Positions 1-8,245 of a stretch of DNA of 23,634 nt are shown here, in pieces. The stretch spans positions 1-23,634 of the forward strand of contig CAKSVK010000038.1 of NCBI GenBank assembly GCA_934502905.1, read 5' to 3'. Numbering within the stretch: position 1 is the first letter of the stretch; every line of letters starts with the position of its first letter. A program made the position numbers and the translations under genes. The DNA is from an uncultured Chitinophagaceae bacterium. GTDB taxonomy: Bacteria > Bacteroidota > Bacteroidia > Chitinophagales > Chitinophagaceae. Below the pieces are notes generated by a model. That model was given only the letters and a program-made list of their open reading frames with translations. It did no database searches and was not told where the DNA came from.

Positions 1-1
1 A

Positions 2-691
2 GCTTTTGACGGTCTGAGCCCATGGAATGAGGTAGCTGTTGATAATGAAAATCTCAATCTTGACGGCTGGCTCAGCACTAATATTGTCAATGCAATGAAC
101 GGAACTACTTACGGGGTTTTTGATCCGCGCCTTCCACTGGTGGCAAGCCTTACCAAGTTTGGCGATTACAGGGGTACCAGGAATGGTGCAGGTAGAATAG
201 GAACGGGAACGGATAACGAGGAGTCCTATTTGCCGACCAACGGTTATTTCTCAAAAGGCGGTGCCCCGCTGCCCCTGGTCACCTTTGCTGAAATGAAATT
301 TATTGAAGCAGAAGCTGCGTTCAGGGATGGAGATAAGGAAACGGCATATAATGCTTACCTGGCGGGTATTGCTGCCAATATGAACAAGATAGGTGTAGAT
401 GAGGACGATAAAAACACCTATATCAACAATGCTGCGGTATCTGTTGGAAAAGATAATATAACTCTGGCGCTGATCTTTAAAGAAAAATATGTGGCAATGA
501 TGTTGAATCCTGAATCCTGGGTGGATATGCGCAGGTTTGATTACTTGTATAAGGACTTTCAGCTGCCATTGAATGCTGCCTTACCCGGCTTTATCCGCAG
601 GCTGGCGTATCCTTCGGTAGAGATCAGCCGTAATGGACCCAATGTGCCCGCAATTACCGGGCTGGATCAACGACTGTTCTGGGATCAGTAG
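2..691 (+). CDS. SusD/RagB-like outer-membrane lipoprotein, C-terminal part (partial)
   Basis: The reading frame is open from the left edge (frame starting at base 2) to the TAG at 689-691, so only about 229 C-terminal residues are present and the signal peptide and lipobox lie outside the window. The stretch with VTFAEMKFIEAEAAFRDGD followed by an A-x-x-AYLAGI helix is the TPR-like helix pair seen near the C-terminus of SusD-type proteins. The pattern FAEMKFIEAEA plus WVDMRRFDY and a final run ending RLFWDQ fits the SusD_2 branch (PF12771 type) better than classical SusD. Such proteins form the lid of a SusC TonB-dependent transporter at the outer membrane and bind glycans or peptides. The partner susC should lie just upstream, outside the window. 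A rho-independent terminator follows directly, so this gene ends its operon. Confidence 0.88.
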   Translation, partial: AFDGLSPWNEVAVDNENLNLDGWLSTNIVNAMNGTTYGVFDPRLPLVASLTKFGDYRGTRNGAGRIGTGTDNEESYLPTNGYFSKGGAPLPLVTFAEMKFIEAEAAFRDGDKETAYNAYLAGIAANMNKIGVDEDDKNTYINNAAVSVGKDNITLALIFKEKYVAMMLNPESWVDMRRFDYLYKDFQLPLNAALPGFIRRLAYPSVEISRNGPNVPAITGLDQRLFWDQ

Positions 692-725
692 ACAGGTATA
701 TTATTAAATTAAAATAAATGAAAGA

Positions 726-751
726 CAGCCCTGGAAAGGGCTGCTTTTTTT
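726..751 (+). terminator. Rho-independent terminator after the SusD-like gene
   Basis: A perfect 6-bp stem CAGCCC / GGGCTG (726-731 and 738-743) with a TGGAAA loop is followed by C and seven T. It sits 35 bases after the SusD-like stop codon and separates it from the peptidase gene. Confidence 0.85.
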
Positions 752-783
752 AAGCGCAGATAAATTGTAAAAACAGAAAGGAA

Positions 784-993
784 ATGATTCGACTTATGGC
801 ATGCCTGATCCTGTTGCTGGCGCAGCAGGTACCGGGCTTTGGTCAACTTACCCTGGAATCCGTTACTTCCTATCCGTTTCCCTCCGATCTTACGGCAGCA
901 TCAACCGGATCCAGGATGGCGGTGGCTATCAACGAAAAAGGTATCCGGAATGTATATGTTGCTGAAGGACCGGTTTTGTATTGCGTAAGCTGA
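784..993 (+). pseudogene. N-terminal fragment of the frameshifted S9 peptidase
   Basis: This 69-residue frame begins with a good signal peptide (hydrophobic LILLLAQQVPGFGQ, likely cleavage around residue 20) and continues into the first strands of a beta-propeller (RMAVAINEKGIRNVYVAEGP). It then runs into a TGA at 991-993. The peptidase continues in a different frame at RKLTHYTADDGQEIT. Restoring one base in the CCGGTTTT run at 970-977 would join the two parts as ...VAEGP-x-FVLRKLTHY, which reads smoothly. The 210-base frame is therefore the 5' end of the downstream gene rather than a gene of its own. It is either a real mutation or a sequencing or assembly error in a short homopolymer. Confidence 0.75.
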
Positions 994-2870
994 CGCATTA
1001 TACAGCAGATGACGGGCAGGAGATCACCGGCGTAATGATATCCCCGGATGGGAAATATGTGTTGTATGTTGTAGGTGCTGATCATGGTGCGTTTGACGAG
1101 ACGATTCCCCGCAACCCTGCTTCGCTGACCGTTGCGCCTTCCATCCGTTTGTACAGTATTCCCTTTGAGGGAGGAAAGGAAATGTTGTTGGGTGAAGGTG
1201 ATGATGCCGCGATCGCTCCCGATGGAAAAACAGTGGCGTACATCAAAAACGGTCAGGCACGAATTACAAGGGTTGACGGATCGGTTCCTTCCCGCTCTCT
1301 TTTTCATACGAAGGGCAAAGCAGGTGCATTGCAATGGTCGCCTGACGGAACCCGTTTGTTGTTCGTGGCTTCAAGGGGAGACCATTCTTTTGTCGGGATA
1401 TTTAAAGACAGCGCATCACCTGTTCAGTGGGTCGATCCCGGTTTTGCCCGCGACCTGTCTCCCCGTTGGTCGCCCGACGGGAAGAAAATTGTATTTGTGA
1501 GAAGACCGGCGGCAGGCGGTGCACCGGATTCGCTGACGGTATATACGCGCCAGCCATGGTCTATCCGGGTGGCAGATGCCGAAACAGGAAGATCACAACA
1601 GGTATGGAGATCACCGAATACATTACAGGGATCGGTACCTGCTGCCAACGGCAGGTTTAACCTGCACTGGGCGGCAGGTGACCGGATCGTATTTCTTTCT
1701 TACCAGGATGGATGGCCGCACCTGTATTCAGTGCCTGCTACAGGCGGTGAGCCATTGCTCATTACCAAGGGCGACTATATGGTGGAACATGTAAAGCTGA
1801 GCCCGGATAAGAAATGGCTTGTATTCAGTGCCAATACCGGGCCGGATGCATACGATTATGAAAGGAGGCATGTCGCCCGGGCGCCGGTAGATAAAGCAGC
1901 GGTAGAAGTGTTGACGCCCGGTAGCGGGATAGAAAGTTTTCCTGTTGTTACCGGCGATGGCAAAAATATTATCCTGCTCAGCGCTGATGCGGTTCGTCCG
2001 GCGCTTCCCGCGGTCATCCCTTTCCATGGAGGCAGGATAAAATTGATGGGAGAAAACCTGATCCCGGCGGATTTTCCTAAAAACATGGTTATCCCAAAGC
2101 CTGTAACATTTAAAGCCGCTGATGGCAAAACAGTCTACGGACAATTATTTGAGCCCGTCAATAAAGCCGGTAAAAAGCCGGCCGTGTTGTTCATACATGG
2201 TGGTCCGCAAAGACAAATGTTATTAGGCTGGCATTTCGGGGATTATTATGCCAATACCTATGCGCTGAACCAGTACCTGGCCGGTCAGGGGCTCATAGTG
2301 CTTTCTGTAAACTATCGGTTGGGGGTAGGGTATGGATATGATTTTCAGCATCCTGCAGGAGACTGGAACAACGGTGCTTCTGAATACCTGGATGTGAAGG
2401 CAGCAGGGGAATGGCTGGCTGCACAGCCACAGGTGGATGCAAAACGTATCGGTGTATACGGTGGTTCCTATGGTGGTTTTCTCACGGCGATGGCCCTGGC
2501 AAAGGATTCAGAGCTTTTTGCGGCCGGGGTGGATATACACGGAGAGCATAACCTGCTGGTATTTGCGCCGGATATAACAAAAGAGCAACAGGCACCGGAT
2601 GCAGCGCTGTCCCGGAAGCTGAGCTGGGAATCATCCCCGGTGGCTTACCTGGATACCTGGACCTCACCCGTCCTGATCATTCACGGAGATGATGACGGCA
2701 ATGTGCCTTTCAAACAAAGTATAGACCTGGTAAGACGTTTTGAGCAAAAAGGGTTTACGAATTACGAAGTACTGGTGATACCAGATGAAACACATCACTG
2801 GATGAAATATGAGAACCTGCTGAAGGTAGACAAAGCCACCGCAGACTTCCTGATCAGGAAGCTGAAATAA
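981..2870 (+). CDS. S9 family (prolyl oligopeptidase-type) serine peptidase, main part after a frameshift
   Basis: This encodes a dipeptidyl aminopeptidase / acylaminoacyl-peptidase type enzyme that would act in the periplasm if joined to its signal peptide. The N-terminal half (about residues 1-330) is a beta-propeller with TolB/WD40-like strands: SPDGKYVLYVV, WSPDGTRLLFVASRGD, WSPDGKKIVFVRR, LSPDKKWLVFSAN. The C-terminal half is an alpha/beta-hydrolase with the full triad: Ser496 in GGSYGG, Asp572 in HGDDDGNVP, and His605 or His606 in DETHHW. An FIHGGP motif lies at the start of the hydrolase domain. The listed start is a TTG at 981 and is probably not the true start: the signal peptide and first propeller strands lie in another frame at 784-970. 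As read, the protein lacks an export signal. A 29-base gap separates it from the next gene, so the two are probably co-transcribed. Confidence 0.9.
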   Translation: MRKLTHYTADDGQEITGVMISPDGKYVLYVVGADHGAFDETIPRNPASLTVAPSIRLYSIPFEGGKEMLLGEGDDAAIAPDGKTVAYIKNGQARITRVDGSVPSRSLFHTKGKAGALQWSPDGTRLLFVASRGDHSFVGIFKDSASPVQWVDPGFARDLSPRWSPDGKKIVFVRRPAAGGAPDSLTVYTRQPWSIRVADAETGRSQQVWRSPNTLQGSVPAANGRFNLHWAAGDRIVFLSYQDGWPHLYSVPATGGEPLLITKGDYMVEHVKLSPDKKWLVFSANTGPDAYDYERRHVARAPVDKAAVEVLTPGSGIESFPVVTGDGKNIILLSADAVRPALPAVIPFHGGRIKLMGENLIPADFPKNMVIPKPVTFKAADGKTVYGQLFEPVNKAGKKPAVLFIHGGPQRQMLLGWHFGDYYANTYALNQYLAGQGLIVLSVNYRLGVGYGYDFQHPAGDWNNGASEYLDVKAAGEWLAAQPQVDAKRIGVYGGSYGGFLTAMALAKDSELFAAGVDIHGEHNLLVFAPDITKEQQAPDAALSRKLSWESSPVAYLDTWTSPVLIIHGDDDGNVPFKQSIDLVRRFEQKGFTNYEVLVIPDETHHWMKYENLLKVDKATADFLIRKLK

Positions 2871-2899
2871 TCATTACGCCAATTGAGAAATATAATTAC

Positions 2900-5311
2900 A
2901 TGAAAACAATAAAATTTGCAGTTGCATGGATGCTCTCGTTGCTGTTTGTACCAGCGCTGTATGGTCAGAAAAAGGCCGCCGCCGGTTTACCGCACGGACT
3001 GGATGCTTACATAATGAAGGTATTACAAACCTTTGAAGTGCCGGGTGCAGGCGTCGCGATTGTAAAAGACGGGAAACCCCTGCTTACAAAAGGTTATGGC
3101 GTTAAAAAAATGGGTGCACCCGATGCCGTTGATGAGCTTACCCTGTTTGCCATTGCTTCCAATTCAAAAGCATTTACCGGCACGGCACTGGCGATGCTGG
3201 CAGAAGAAGGAAAAATAAAATGGGATGCTCCAGTGACAGCATACCTGCCCTGGTTTAAGACCTCTGACGACTTTATTACCTCGCACCTTTCTGTAAGGGA
3301 CCTGCTGGTGCACCATAGCGGCATACCGGCTTATGCGGGAGACCTGATGCTGTTTCCGCCTTCCACGTACAGTCGCAGTGAAATCATAAAACGTTTCAGG
3401 CATATTCCTTTTGTCAATGATTTCAGAACAACCTATGCCTATGATAATATCCTGTACCTGGTGGCGGGAGAAGTGATCACTGTGGCATCAGGTATGCCGT
3501 GGGAGACTTTTATCAAAACACGCATTTTCGATAAAGTGGGTATGAAAACCAGCATATCAAAATTTTCAACTTTTAAAGACCAGCCCAATATTTCCGCGGC
3601 ACATTTCAGAGCGGAAGGTAAGGTGAAGGAAATTCCGGATGCCTATAACCAGACGATGGGTGATGCAGGCAACCCTGCAGGTGGTGTATTATCCAATGCA
3701 AATGACATGGCCCAATGGATGATTACCCAGCTGGATTCGGGCAGAACACCGTTGAAGAAAGTATTATATCAGCCGGCTACCACCAATGAGCTCTGGAAAA
3801 TAGTACGCCCGATGCCGGTAGGGAAAGTTGCGGAAAGCATATTGCCATCGCAAGCCAATTTCGCGGGTTATGGACTGGGCTTTCGCTCTATGAATTACGG
3901 AAGATACAAGCTGGTATACCATGGCGGCAAGCTGGACGGTTTTGTATCGCAGGTGGTAATGGTGCCGGAATTGAATCTCGGGATCACGGTATTGACCAAC
4001 CAGGAAGCTACCGGTGCTTACTGGTCCATCATCTACCAGGTGCTGGATCACTATATGAAGAACCCGGGCTTTGACTGGATAGCCGGGTATAAAAAGATAC
4101 AGGATACCTATTATGAACGGCTAAAAAACCTGCAGGAAAAAGCCGTGATCACCAAAGATCCGGTGGCAGGTCCTTCACTGCCCGTGGCAAAGTATATGGG
4201 CACATTCAGGGATCGGTTATGCGGTGACGTTACTATTGCCCAATCGGATAAAGGGATAACCCTGCAGTTTGATTTCAGCCCGCAGCTGATAGCAGATGTG
4301 GAACATTTTCAGCGCGATGTATTTATTGCAAAGTTCCGCAACCGGGACTTTAAAGCAGATGCTTATCTTGCCTATGCCCTGAATCCCGATATGACAATAG
4401 CGGAGCTGAAGCTGCAAATCATTGACCCCGATTCCGACCTGAGCTTCTCGGCGCTCCGGCTGAGACCGGTTTCATTTGACTCCGCCGAACTTAGAAAAAA
4501 AATTACGGATGTGTTTAAAAAGAGTCCGACCGGAACATTTGCCGTAGCCTATAAGGAACTGCAGTCAGGCAGAACATTTTTCTGGAATGAGCAGGAAGTG
4601 TTTCATGCTGCCAGCACCATGAAAACACCGGTAATGATTGAAGCATATAAACAGGCAGCGGAAGGAAAGTTTTCCATATATGACTCGATCCTTGTCAAAA
4701 ACAGCTTTTCCAGCATAGTAGACGGCAGCAGCTATTCATTGGATTCTGTGGGTGACAGCGAACATACATTATATAAATACATTGGCAGGAAGTTGCCTAT
4801 GCGCGATGTGATCTTTCCGATGATCACCATGAGCAGCAACCTGGCGACCAATATCCTGATCGATATCCTGGGTGCTAAAAATGTAACGCAGACCATGCGC
4901 AGCCTCGGCGCCAGCAAGATAGAAGTGCTGAGAGGCGTGGAAGATACCAAAGCCTTTGAAAAAGGATTGAGCAATACCACTACTGCGTACGACCTGATGC
5001 TGATCATGGAAGCCATTGCCAACGAAAAGGTGGTTAATAAGGAAGCCGATACAGACATGCTGCAGATATTGCTGAGCCAGCATTTTAAGAGGGTGATCGG
5101 TGGCCGCCTGCCGAAGGATGTGCAGGTAGCTAATAAAACAGGAGCTTTCGCAGGCGTAAGGCACGACTCGGGAATTGTATATCTTCCGGACGGGAAAAAA
5201 TATGTGATCGTACTATTATCCCGGGGGATTGCAGATGAGGATGAGTCTGCCGAAACACTGGCAGAGATCAGTCGTGCGTTGTATGACTATACGGTGGGAG
5301 AAACAAAATAA
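2900..5311 (+). CDS. Secreted serine hydrolase with two beta-lactamase-fold domains (class C-like plus class A-like)
   Basis: This 803-residue protein has a signal peptide (hydrophobic to about residue 22, ...VPALYGQ). Domain 1 (about 28-385) belongs to the beta-lactamase/penicillin-binding class C-like family (PF00144 type): SNSK with Ser87 and Lys90, Tyr181-Asp-Asn183, and HGG at 341-343. A middle region (about 390-525, around KYMGTFRDRLCGDVTI) resembles DUF3471, which often follows such domains. Domain 2 (about 530-803) is class A-like (PF13354 type): STMK with Ser572 and Lys575, Ser645-Ser-Asn647 at the SDN position, and KTG at 746-748. Both active-site sets look complete. Likely roles are hydrolysis of peptides, esters or beta-lactams, or peptidoglycan-related peptidase action; the sequence does not decide. 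The S9 peptidase ends 29 bases upstream and the trans-sulfuration enzyme starts 32 bases downstream, suggesting one transcript. Confidence 0.9.
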   Translation: MKTIKFAVAWMLSLLFVPALYGQKKAAAGLPHGLDAYIMKVLQTFEVPGAGVAIVKDGKPLLTKGYGVKKMGAPDAVDELTLFAIASNSKAFTGTALAMLAEEGKIKWDAPVTAYLPWFKTSDDFITSHLSVRDLLVHHSGIPAYAGDLMLFPPSTYSRSEIIKRFRHIPFVNDFRTTYAYDNILYLVAGEVITVASGMPWETFIKTRIFDKVGMKTSISKFSTFKDQPNISAAHFRAEGKVKEIPDAYNQTMGDAGNPAGGVLSNANDMAQWMITQLDSGRTPLKKVLYQPATTNELWKIVRPMPVGKVAESILPSQANFAGYGLGFRSMNYGRYKLVYHGGKLDGFVSQVVMVPELNLGITVLTNQEATGAYWSIIYQVLDHYMKNPGFDWIAGYKKIQDTYYERLKNLQEKAVITKDPVAGPSLPVAKYMGTFRDRLCGDVTIAQSDKGITLQFDFSPQLIADVEHFQRDVFIAKFRNRDFKADAYLAYALNPDMTIAELKLQIIDPDSDLSFSALRLRPVSFDSAELRKKITDVFKKSPTGTFAVAYKELQSGRTFFWNEQEVFHAASTMKTPVMIEAYKQAAEGKFSIYDSILVKNSFSSIVDGSSYSLDSVGDSEHTLYKYIGRKLPMRDVIFPMITMSSNLATNILIDILGAKNVTQTMRSLGASKIEVLRGVEDTKAFEKGLSNTTTAYDLMLIMEAIANEKVVNKEADTDMLQILLSQHFKRVIGGRLPKDVQVANKTGAFAGVRHDSGIVYLPDGKKYVIVLLSRGIADEDESAETLAEISRALYDYTVGETK

Positions 5312-5343
5312 TATTCAGATCATTTTTAAAAACAACAAATAAA

Positions 5344-6522
5344 ATGGATACAAATTTCAGGAAAGGAACGATTGCTGTCTGGGGAGGTGAAGACGGGTTT
5401 TCAGCAGCAGGCGCTGTCACTACACCGATCGTCAGCAGTGTGGCATTTGCTTACAAGGATATGGATGAGTGGTATGCCGTGGCCACCGGCGATGCAAAAG
5501 GATATATTTACAGCAGGAACACCAACCCTACAGTAGCAGCACTGGAAGAAAAGATACGCCTGCTGGAGGGAGGAGAGGCAGCTACCGCATTTGCTACCGG
5601 GATGGGTGCCATCAGCAATACGCTGTTTACATTCCTTACACCCGGAAAAAGAGTGGTGTCATTGAAAGACACCTATGGGGGCACCAGTAAAATATTCCTG
5701 GATTTTCTGCCGATATATAATGTAGATGTTAAGCTATGCGATACAACGGATCATGAACAGCTGGAAGCGGAAATAGGTAAGGGTTGCGACCTGGTATACC
5801 TGGAAACACCTACCAATCCTACTTTAAAAATAATCGATATCAAAAGGCTGGCAACAGCAGCAAAAAAGGTGGGTGCCATTGTGGTGGTGGATAATACATT
5901 TGCCACGCCTGTCAACCAGAATCCGCTTGCATTGGGTGCAGACCTGGTGATACACAGCGCCACCAAATTTTTGTGCGGTCACTCGGATGCCATGGGAGGT
6001 ATACTGACCGGTAAGGCTGATCTGGTGAAGAAAGTGTTTCAGTTCCGCGAGATCAACGGGGCAAGTCTGCAGGCAGACCCGGCTTATATGATAGCCCGCG
6101 GCATGAAAACCCTGGAGCTGCGGATAGAAAGACAAAACAGCTCTGCGCTTACCATTGCCCGGTACCTCTCCTCTCATAAAAAAGTAAAGGAAGTTTTTTA
6201 TCCTGGGCTGGAAACACACAAAGGGCATGATATTGCCCAACAGCAGATGCGGGGTTTTGGCGGTATCCTGAGTTTTGCATTGGATGGTGGCTATGACCTG
6301 GTGAAAAAAATGTTGCCCACATTACAACTTACACACCTGGCTGCCAGCCTGGGGTCGGTAAGCACACTTGCCGGACCACCCAGAACAACCAGCCATGTAG
6401 AGCTCACGGAAGCACAACGGAGTTTGCTGGGCATTCCGGAAGGACTGATCAGGTATTCTGTCGGCATCGAAAGTGTGGACGATCTGCTGGCAGACCTGGA
6501 GCAGGCGCTGGCCATATTGTAA
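5344..6522 (+). CDS. PLP-dependent trans-sulfuration enzyme (cystathionine gamma-synthase/gamma-lyase family)
   Basis: The 392-residue protein is a full-length member of the Cys/Met metabolism PLP enzyme family (PF01053). Visible family features are YSRNTNPTVAALEEKI near the N-terminus, FATGMGAIS and DTYGGT around the cofactor phosphate site, YLETPTNPT, VVDNTFATP, and the cofactor lysine in SATKFLCGH (Lys208). It would catalyse gamma- or beta-replacement or elimination on cystathionine, homocysteine, O-acylhomoserine or methionine in the cytoplasm. Which reaction cannot be told from motifs alone. The ATG at 5344 gives the standard N-terminus. No SAM riboswitch or other leader fits in the 32 bases upstream, so expression probably depends on the upstream promoter. 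Confidence 0.92.
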   Translation: MDTNFRKGTIAVWGGEDGFSAAGAVTTPIVSSVAFAYKDMDEWYAVATGDAKGYIYSRNTNPTVAALEEKIRLLEGGEAATAFATGMGAISNTLFTFLTPGKRVVSLKDTYGGTSKIFLDFLPIYNVDVKLCDTTDHEQLEAEIGKGCDLVYLETPTNPTLKIIDIKRLATAAKKVGAIVVVDNTFATPVNQNPLALGADLVIHSATKFLCGHSDAMGGILTGKADLVKKVFQFREINGASLQADPAYMIARGMKTLELRIERQNSSALTIARYLSSHKKVKEVFYPGLETHKGHDIAQQQMRGFGGILSFALDGGYDLVKKMLPTLQLTHLAASLGSVSTLAGPPRTTSHVELTEAQRSLLGIPEGLIRYSVGIESVDDLLADLEQALAIL

Positions 6523-6555
6523 CGGGGTTATCTATATCGATTCAATGTGTATTTG

Positions 6556-6618
6556 CCCGGTACGTGGGGACACGTACCGGGGCATCGGGGGCAACGGTTC
6601 GCCCCGCTGCGTGTCCCC
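6556..6618. repeat. GC-rich intergenic element with two mutually exclusive hairpins
   Basis: An 11-bp perfect stem CCCGGTACGTG / CACGTACCGGG (6556-6566 and 6571-6581) with a GGGA loop is directly visible. The same bases can pair differently: GGGGACACG (6566-6574) is perfectly complementary to CGTGTCCCC (6610-6618), enclosing a second G-run/C-run helix. The element is much more GC-rich than the AT-rich bases around it. It may be a REP-like mobile palindrome, a terminator or attenuator without a U tract, or a small structured RNA. Confidence 0.6.
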
Positions 6619-6684
6619 ATGCAGCCTGCGCACCCGGGGTATCCGGAATAATTCGATCTTTACTGATTATTGACCTTACTCAAT

Positions 6685-6711
6685 ATGTAAAGCAGCCAAC
6701 ACATTTTACAT
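6685..6711. promoter_or_regulatory. Inverted repeat next to the -33 box, possible operator
   Basis: ATGTAAA (6685-6691) and TTTACAT (6705-6711) form a 7-bp inverted repeat with a 13-base spacer. Its right arm ends one base before the TTTG of the predicted promoter. This spacing fits a dimeric repressor or activator site controlling the MFS gene, but no regulator gene is adjacent. Confidence 0.4.
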
Positions 6712-6741
6712 TTTGAAACCGGATATTTCAACCTACTTTTG
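6712..6741 (+). promoter_or_regulatory. Bacteroidota sigma-A type promoter of the MFS gene
   Basis: TTTG at 6712-6715, an 18-base spacer and TACTTTTG at 6734-6741 match the Bacteroidota consensus TTTG-N17-23-TAnnTTTG at every fixed position. The MFS start codon lies 62 bases downstream. Confidence 0.7.
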
Positions 6742-6803
6742 TCCGTTTTTTATCCGGTCCGGATGAAAAAATTGATAACGGCTTTTAAATCCGTAATCAG
6801 TAA

Positions 6804-8039
6804 ATGACAATGCAGCAAACCGTCGCCTCGCAAAAGAGCTTTACAGGTTACCAGAAATTTGTGGTTTTCGTACTGGCTATTACCCAATTTACAGTGGTAT
6901 TGGATTTTATGGTGATGAGCCCCCTTGGGGACATCATGATGAAAACTATGCATCTCAGTCCTTCTATGTTTGGAGTGGCTGTGTCGGCCTATGCTTTCAG
7001 TGCGGGTGCTTCGGGAATTTTAACGGCTGGTTTTGCAGACCGGTTCGACAGGAAAAAGCTGCTGCTGTTCTTTTATTCAGGCTTTATTGCCGGTACTATT
7101 TTTTGCGGGCTGGCGCATACTTATGTAGCGCTGGTTACCGCCAGGATCATCACCGGTCTCTTCGGCGGTGTGATAGGCTCCATTTCCATGGCGATTATTA
7201 CAGACCTGTTTTCACTGCAGCTTCGCGGACGTGTGATGGGATTTGTGCAAATGGGGTTTGGCGCCAGCCAGGTGTTGGGAATCCCCATCAGCCTGTACCT
7301 GGCTAACCTGTGGGGATGGGAAGCACCTTTCTGGATGGTGGCTGTCCTGGGCATGCTGGTGGTGTCGGCCATTTATGCAAAACTCCGGCCCGTGGCTGAT
7401 CACCTGAAAGAAAGACACCAGGTAAATCCCCTGCAGCACTTATGGAGCACGGTTAAAAAAAGAGACTATCGTATCGCATTTACCTCTACAGCCATGCTGG
7501 CGGTAGGCGGGTTCATGATGATGCCTTTTGGAAGCGCTTTTGCTATTAATAACCTGGGAGTGACACAACAGGATCTGCCTCTCCTGTTTATGGTCTCAGG
7601 TGTTTGTTCCCTGATCTTTATGCCCCTGATCGGCAGGTTCAGCGACCGCTTTGATAAATTTTCCCTGTTTGCAATAGCCTCGGTATGGATGGTTACTGTC
7701 GCTGTTTTTTATACTAATATGTCTGTCAGTCCTCTTTGGTTCGTCATGGTGATGAATGTATTGCTGATGATCGGCATCATGAGCCGCATGGTGCCTTCTA
7801 CGGCATTGGTAAGTGCAGTGCCTGATGTGCCCGACCGGGGCGCTTTCATGAGCATCAATGCCTCGCTGCAGCAGGTAGCAGGTGGAATTGCCGCTACCAT
7901 AGCGGGCATGATCGTGGTGCAAGAAAACACCAATAGTCCCCTGGAGCATTATAATACGGTAGCGTACATTGTAACACTGATCACTTTTATCAGCATATTC
8001 CTTATGTACCGGGTAAACAGGCTGGTACGGAAAAAATGA
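6804..8039 (+). CDS. MFS transporter (DHA1-like multidrug/sugar efflux type)
   Basis: The 411-residue protein has about 12 hydrophobic segments and lies in the inner membrane. The loop after the second segment carries the MFS motif A in the form GFADRFDRKKLLLFF. The loop between segments 8 and 9 has a second, weaker copy (GRFSDRFDKFSLF). The 12-segment layout with a central loop at about 195-220 (KERHQVNPLQHLWSTVKKRD) points to the drug:H+ antiporter or AraJ-like efflux group. The substrate cannot be predicted. It stands alone, with its own promoter at 6712-6741 and a possible operator beside it. The ATG at 6804 is followed by a second ATG two codons on, either of which could be used. Confidence 0.9.
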   Translation: MTMQQTVASQKSFTGYQKFVVFVLAITQFTVVLDFMVMSPLGDIMMKTMHLSPSMFGVAVSAYAFSAGASGILTAGFADRFDRKKLLLFFYSGFIAGTIFCGLAHTYVALVTARIITGLFGGVIGSISMAIITDLFSLQLRGRVMGFVQMGFGASQVLGIPISLYLANLWGWEAPFWMVAVLGMLVVSAIYAKLRPVADHLKERHQVNPLQHLWSTVKKRDYRIAFTSTAMLAVGGFMMMPFGSAFAINNLGVTQQDLPLLFMVSGVCSLIFMPLIGRFSDRFDKFSLFAIASVWMVTVAVFYTNMSVSPLWFVMVMNVLLMIGIMSRMVPSTALVSAVPDVPDRGAFMSINASLQQVAGGIAATIAGMIVVQENTNSPLEHYNTVAYIVTLITFISIFLMYRVNRLVRKK

Positions 8040-8245
8040 AAGCTTCCAACCCTGCGGAGGCCTTAACCCTGCCTGAAGCATAAAAAAAGAAAAGCCCGTC
8101 TTTTCACAATAATTTGAAAATCAGGCAGGTTTCACACAACAGAACTACAATTTTATCGTTTTACTGGGATAGTTTTTAAGATAATGGCTTCATCTTTGTA
8201 AATGATAACTATTTCAGGCAGAACACTTTAATCACAATATCTGTT

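Noticed and set aside
970..978. Programmed -1 frameshift site in the S9 peptidase
   Set aside because: The bases GGTTTTG do not form an X-XXY-YYZ slippery heptamer, and no stable downstream structure is obvious. A simple indel is the better explanation.
5312..5343. SAM or other riboswitch before the trans-sulfuration gene
   Set aside because: Only 32 AT-rich bases separate it from the previous gene, too short for any known riboswitch.
8090..8108. GAAAAG-CCCGT-CTTTTC hairpin as terminator after the MFS gene
   Set aside because: The stem is short and AT-rich and is not followed by a T-run, so it is not convincing.
8191..8198. CATCTTTG as -7 box of the AsmA-like gene
   Set aside because: The first base differs from TAnnTTTG and no TTTG lies 17-23 bases upstream.
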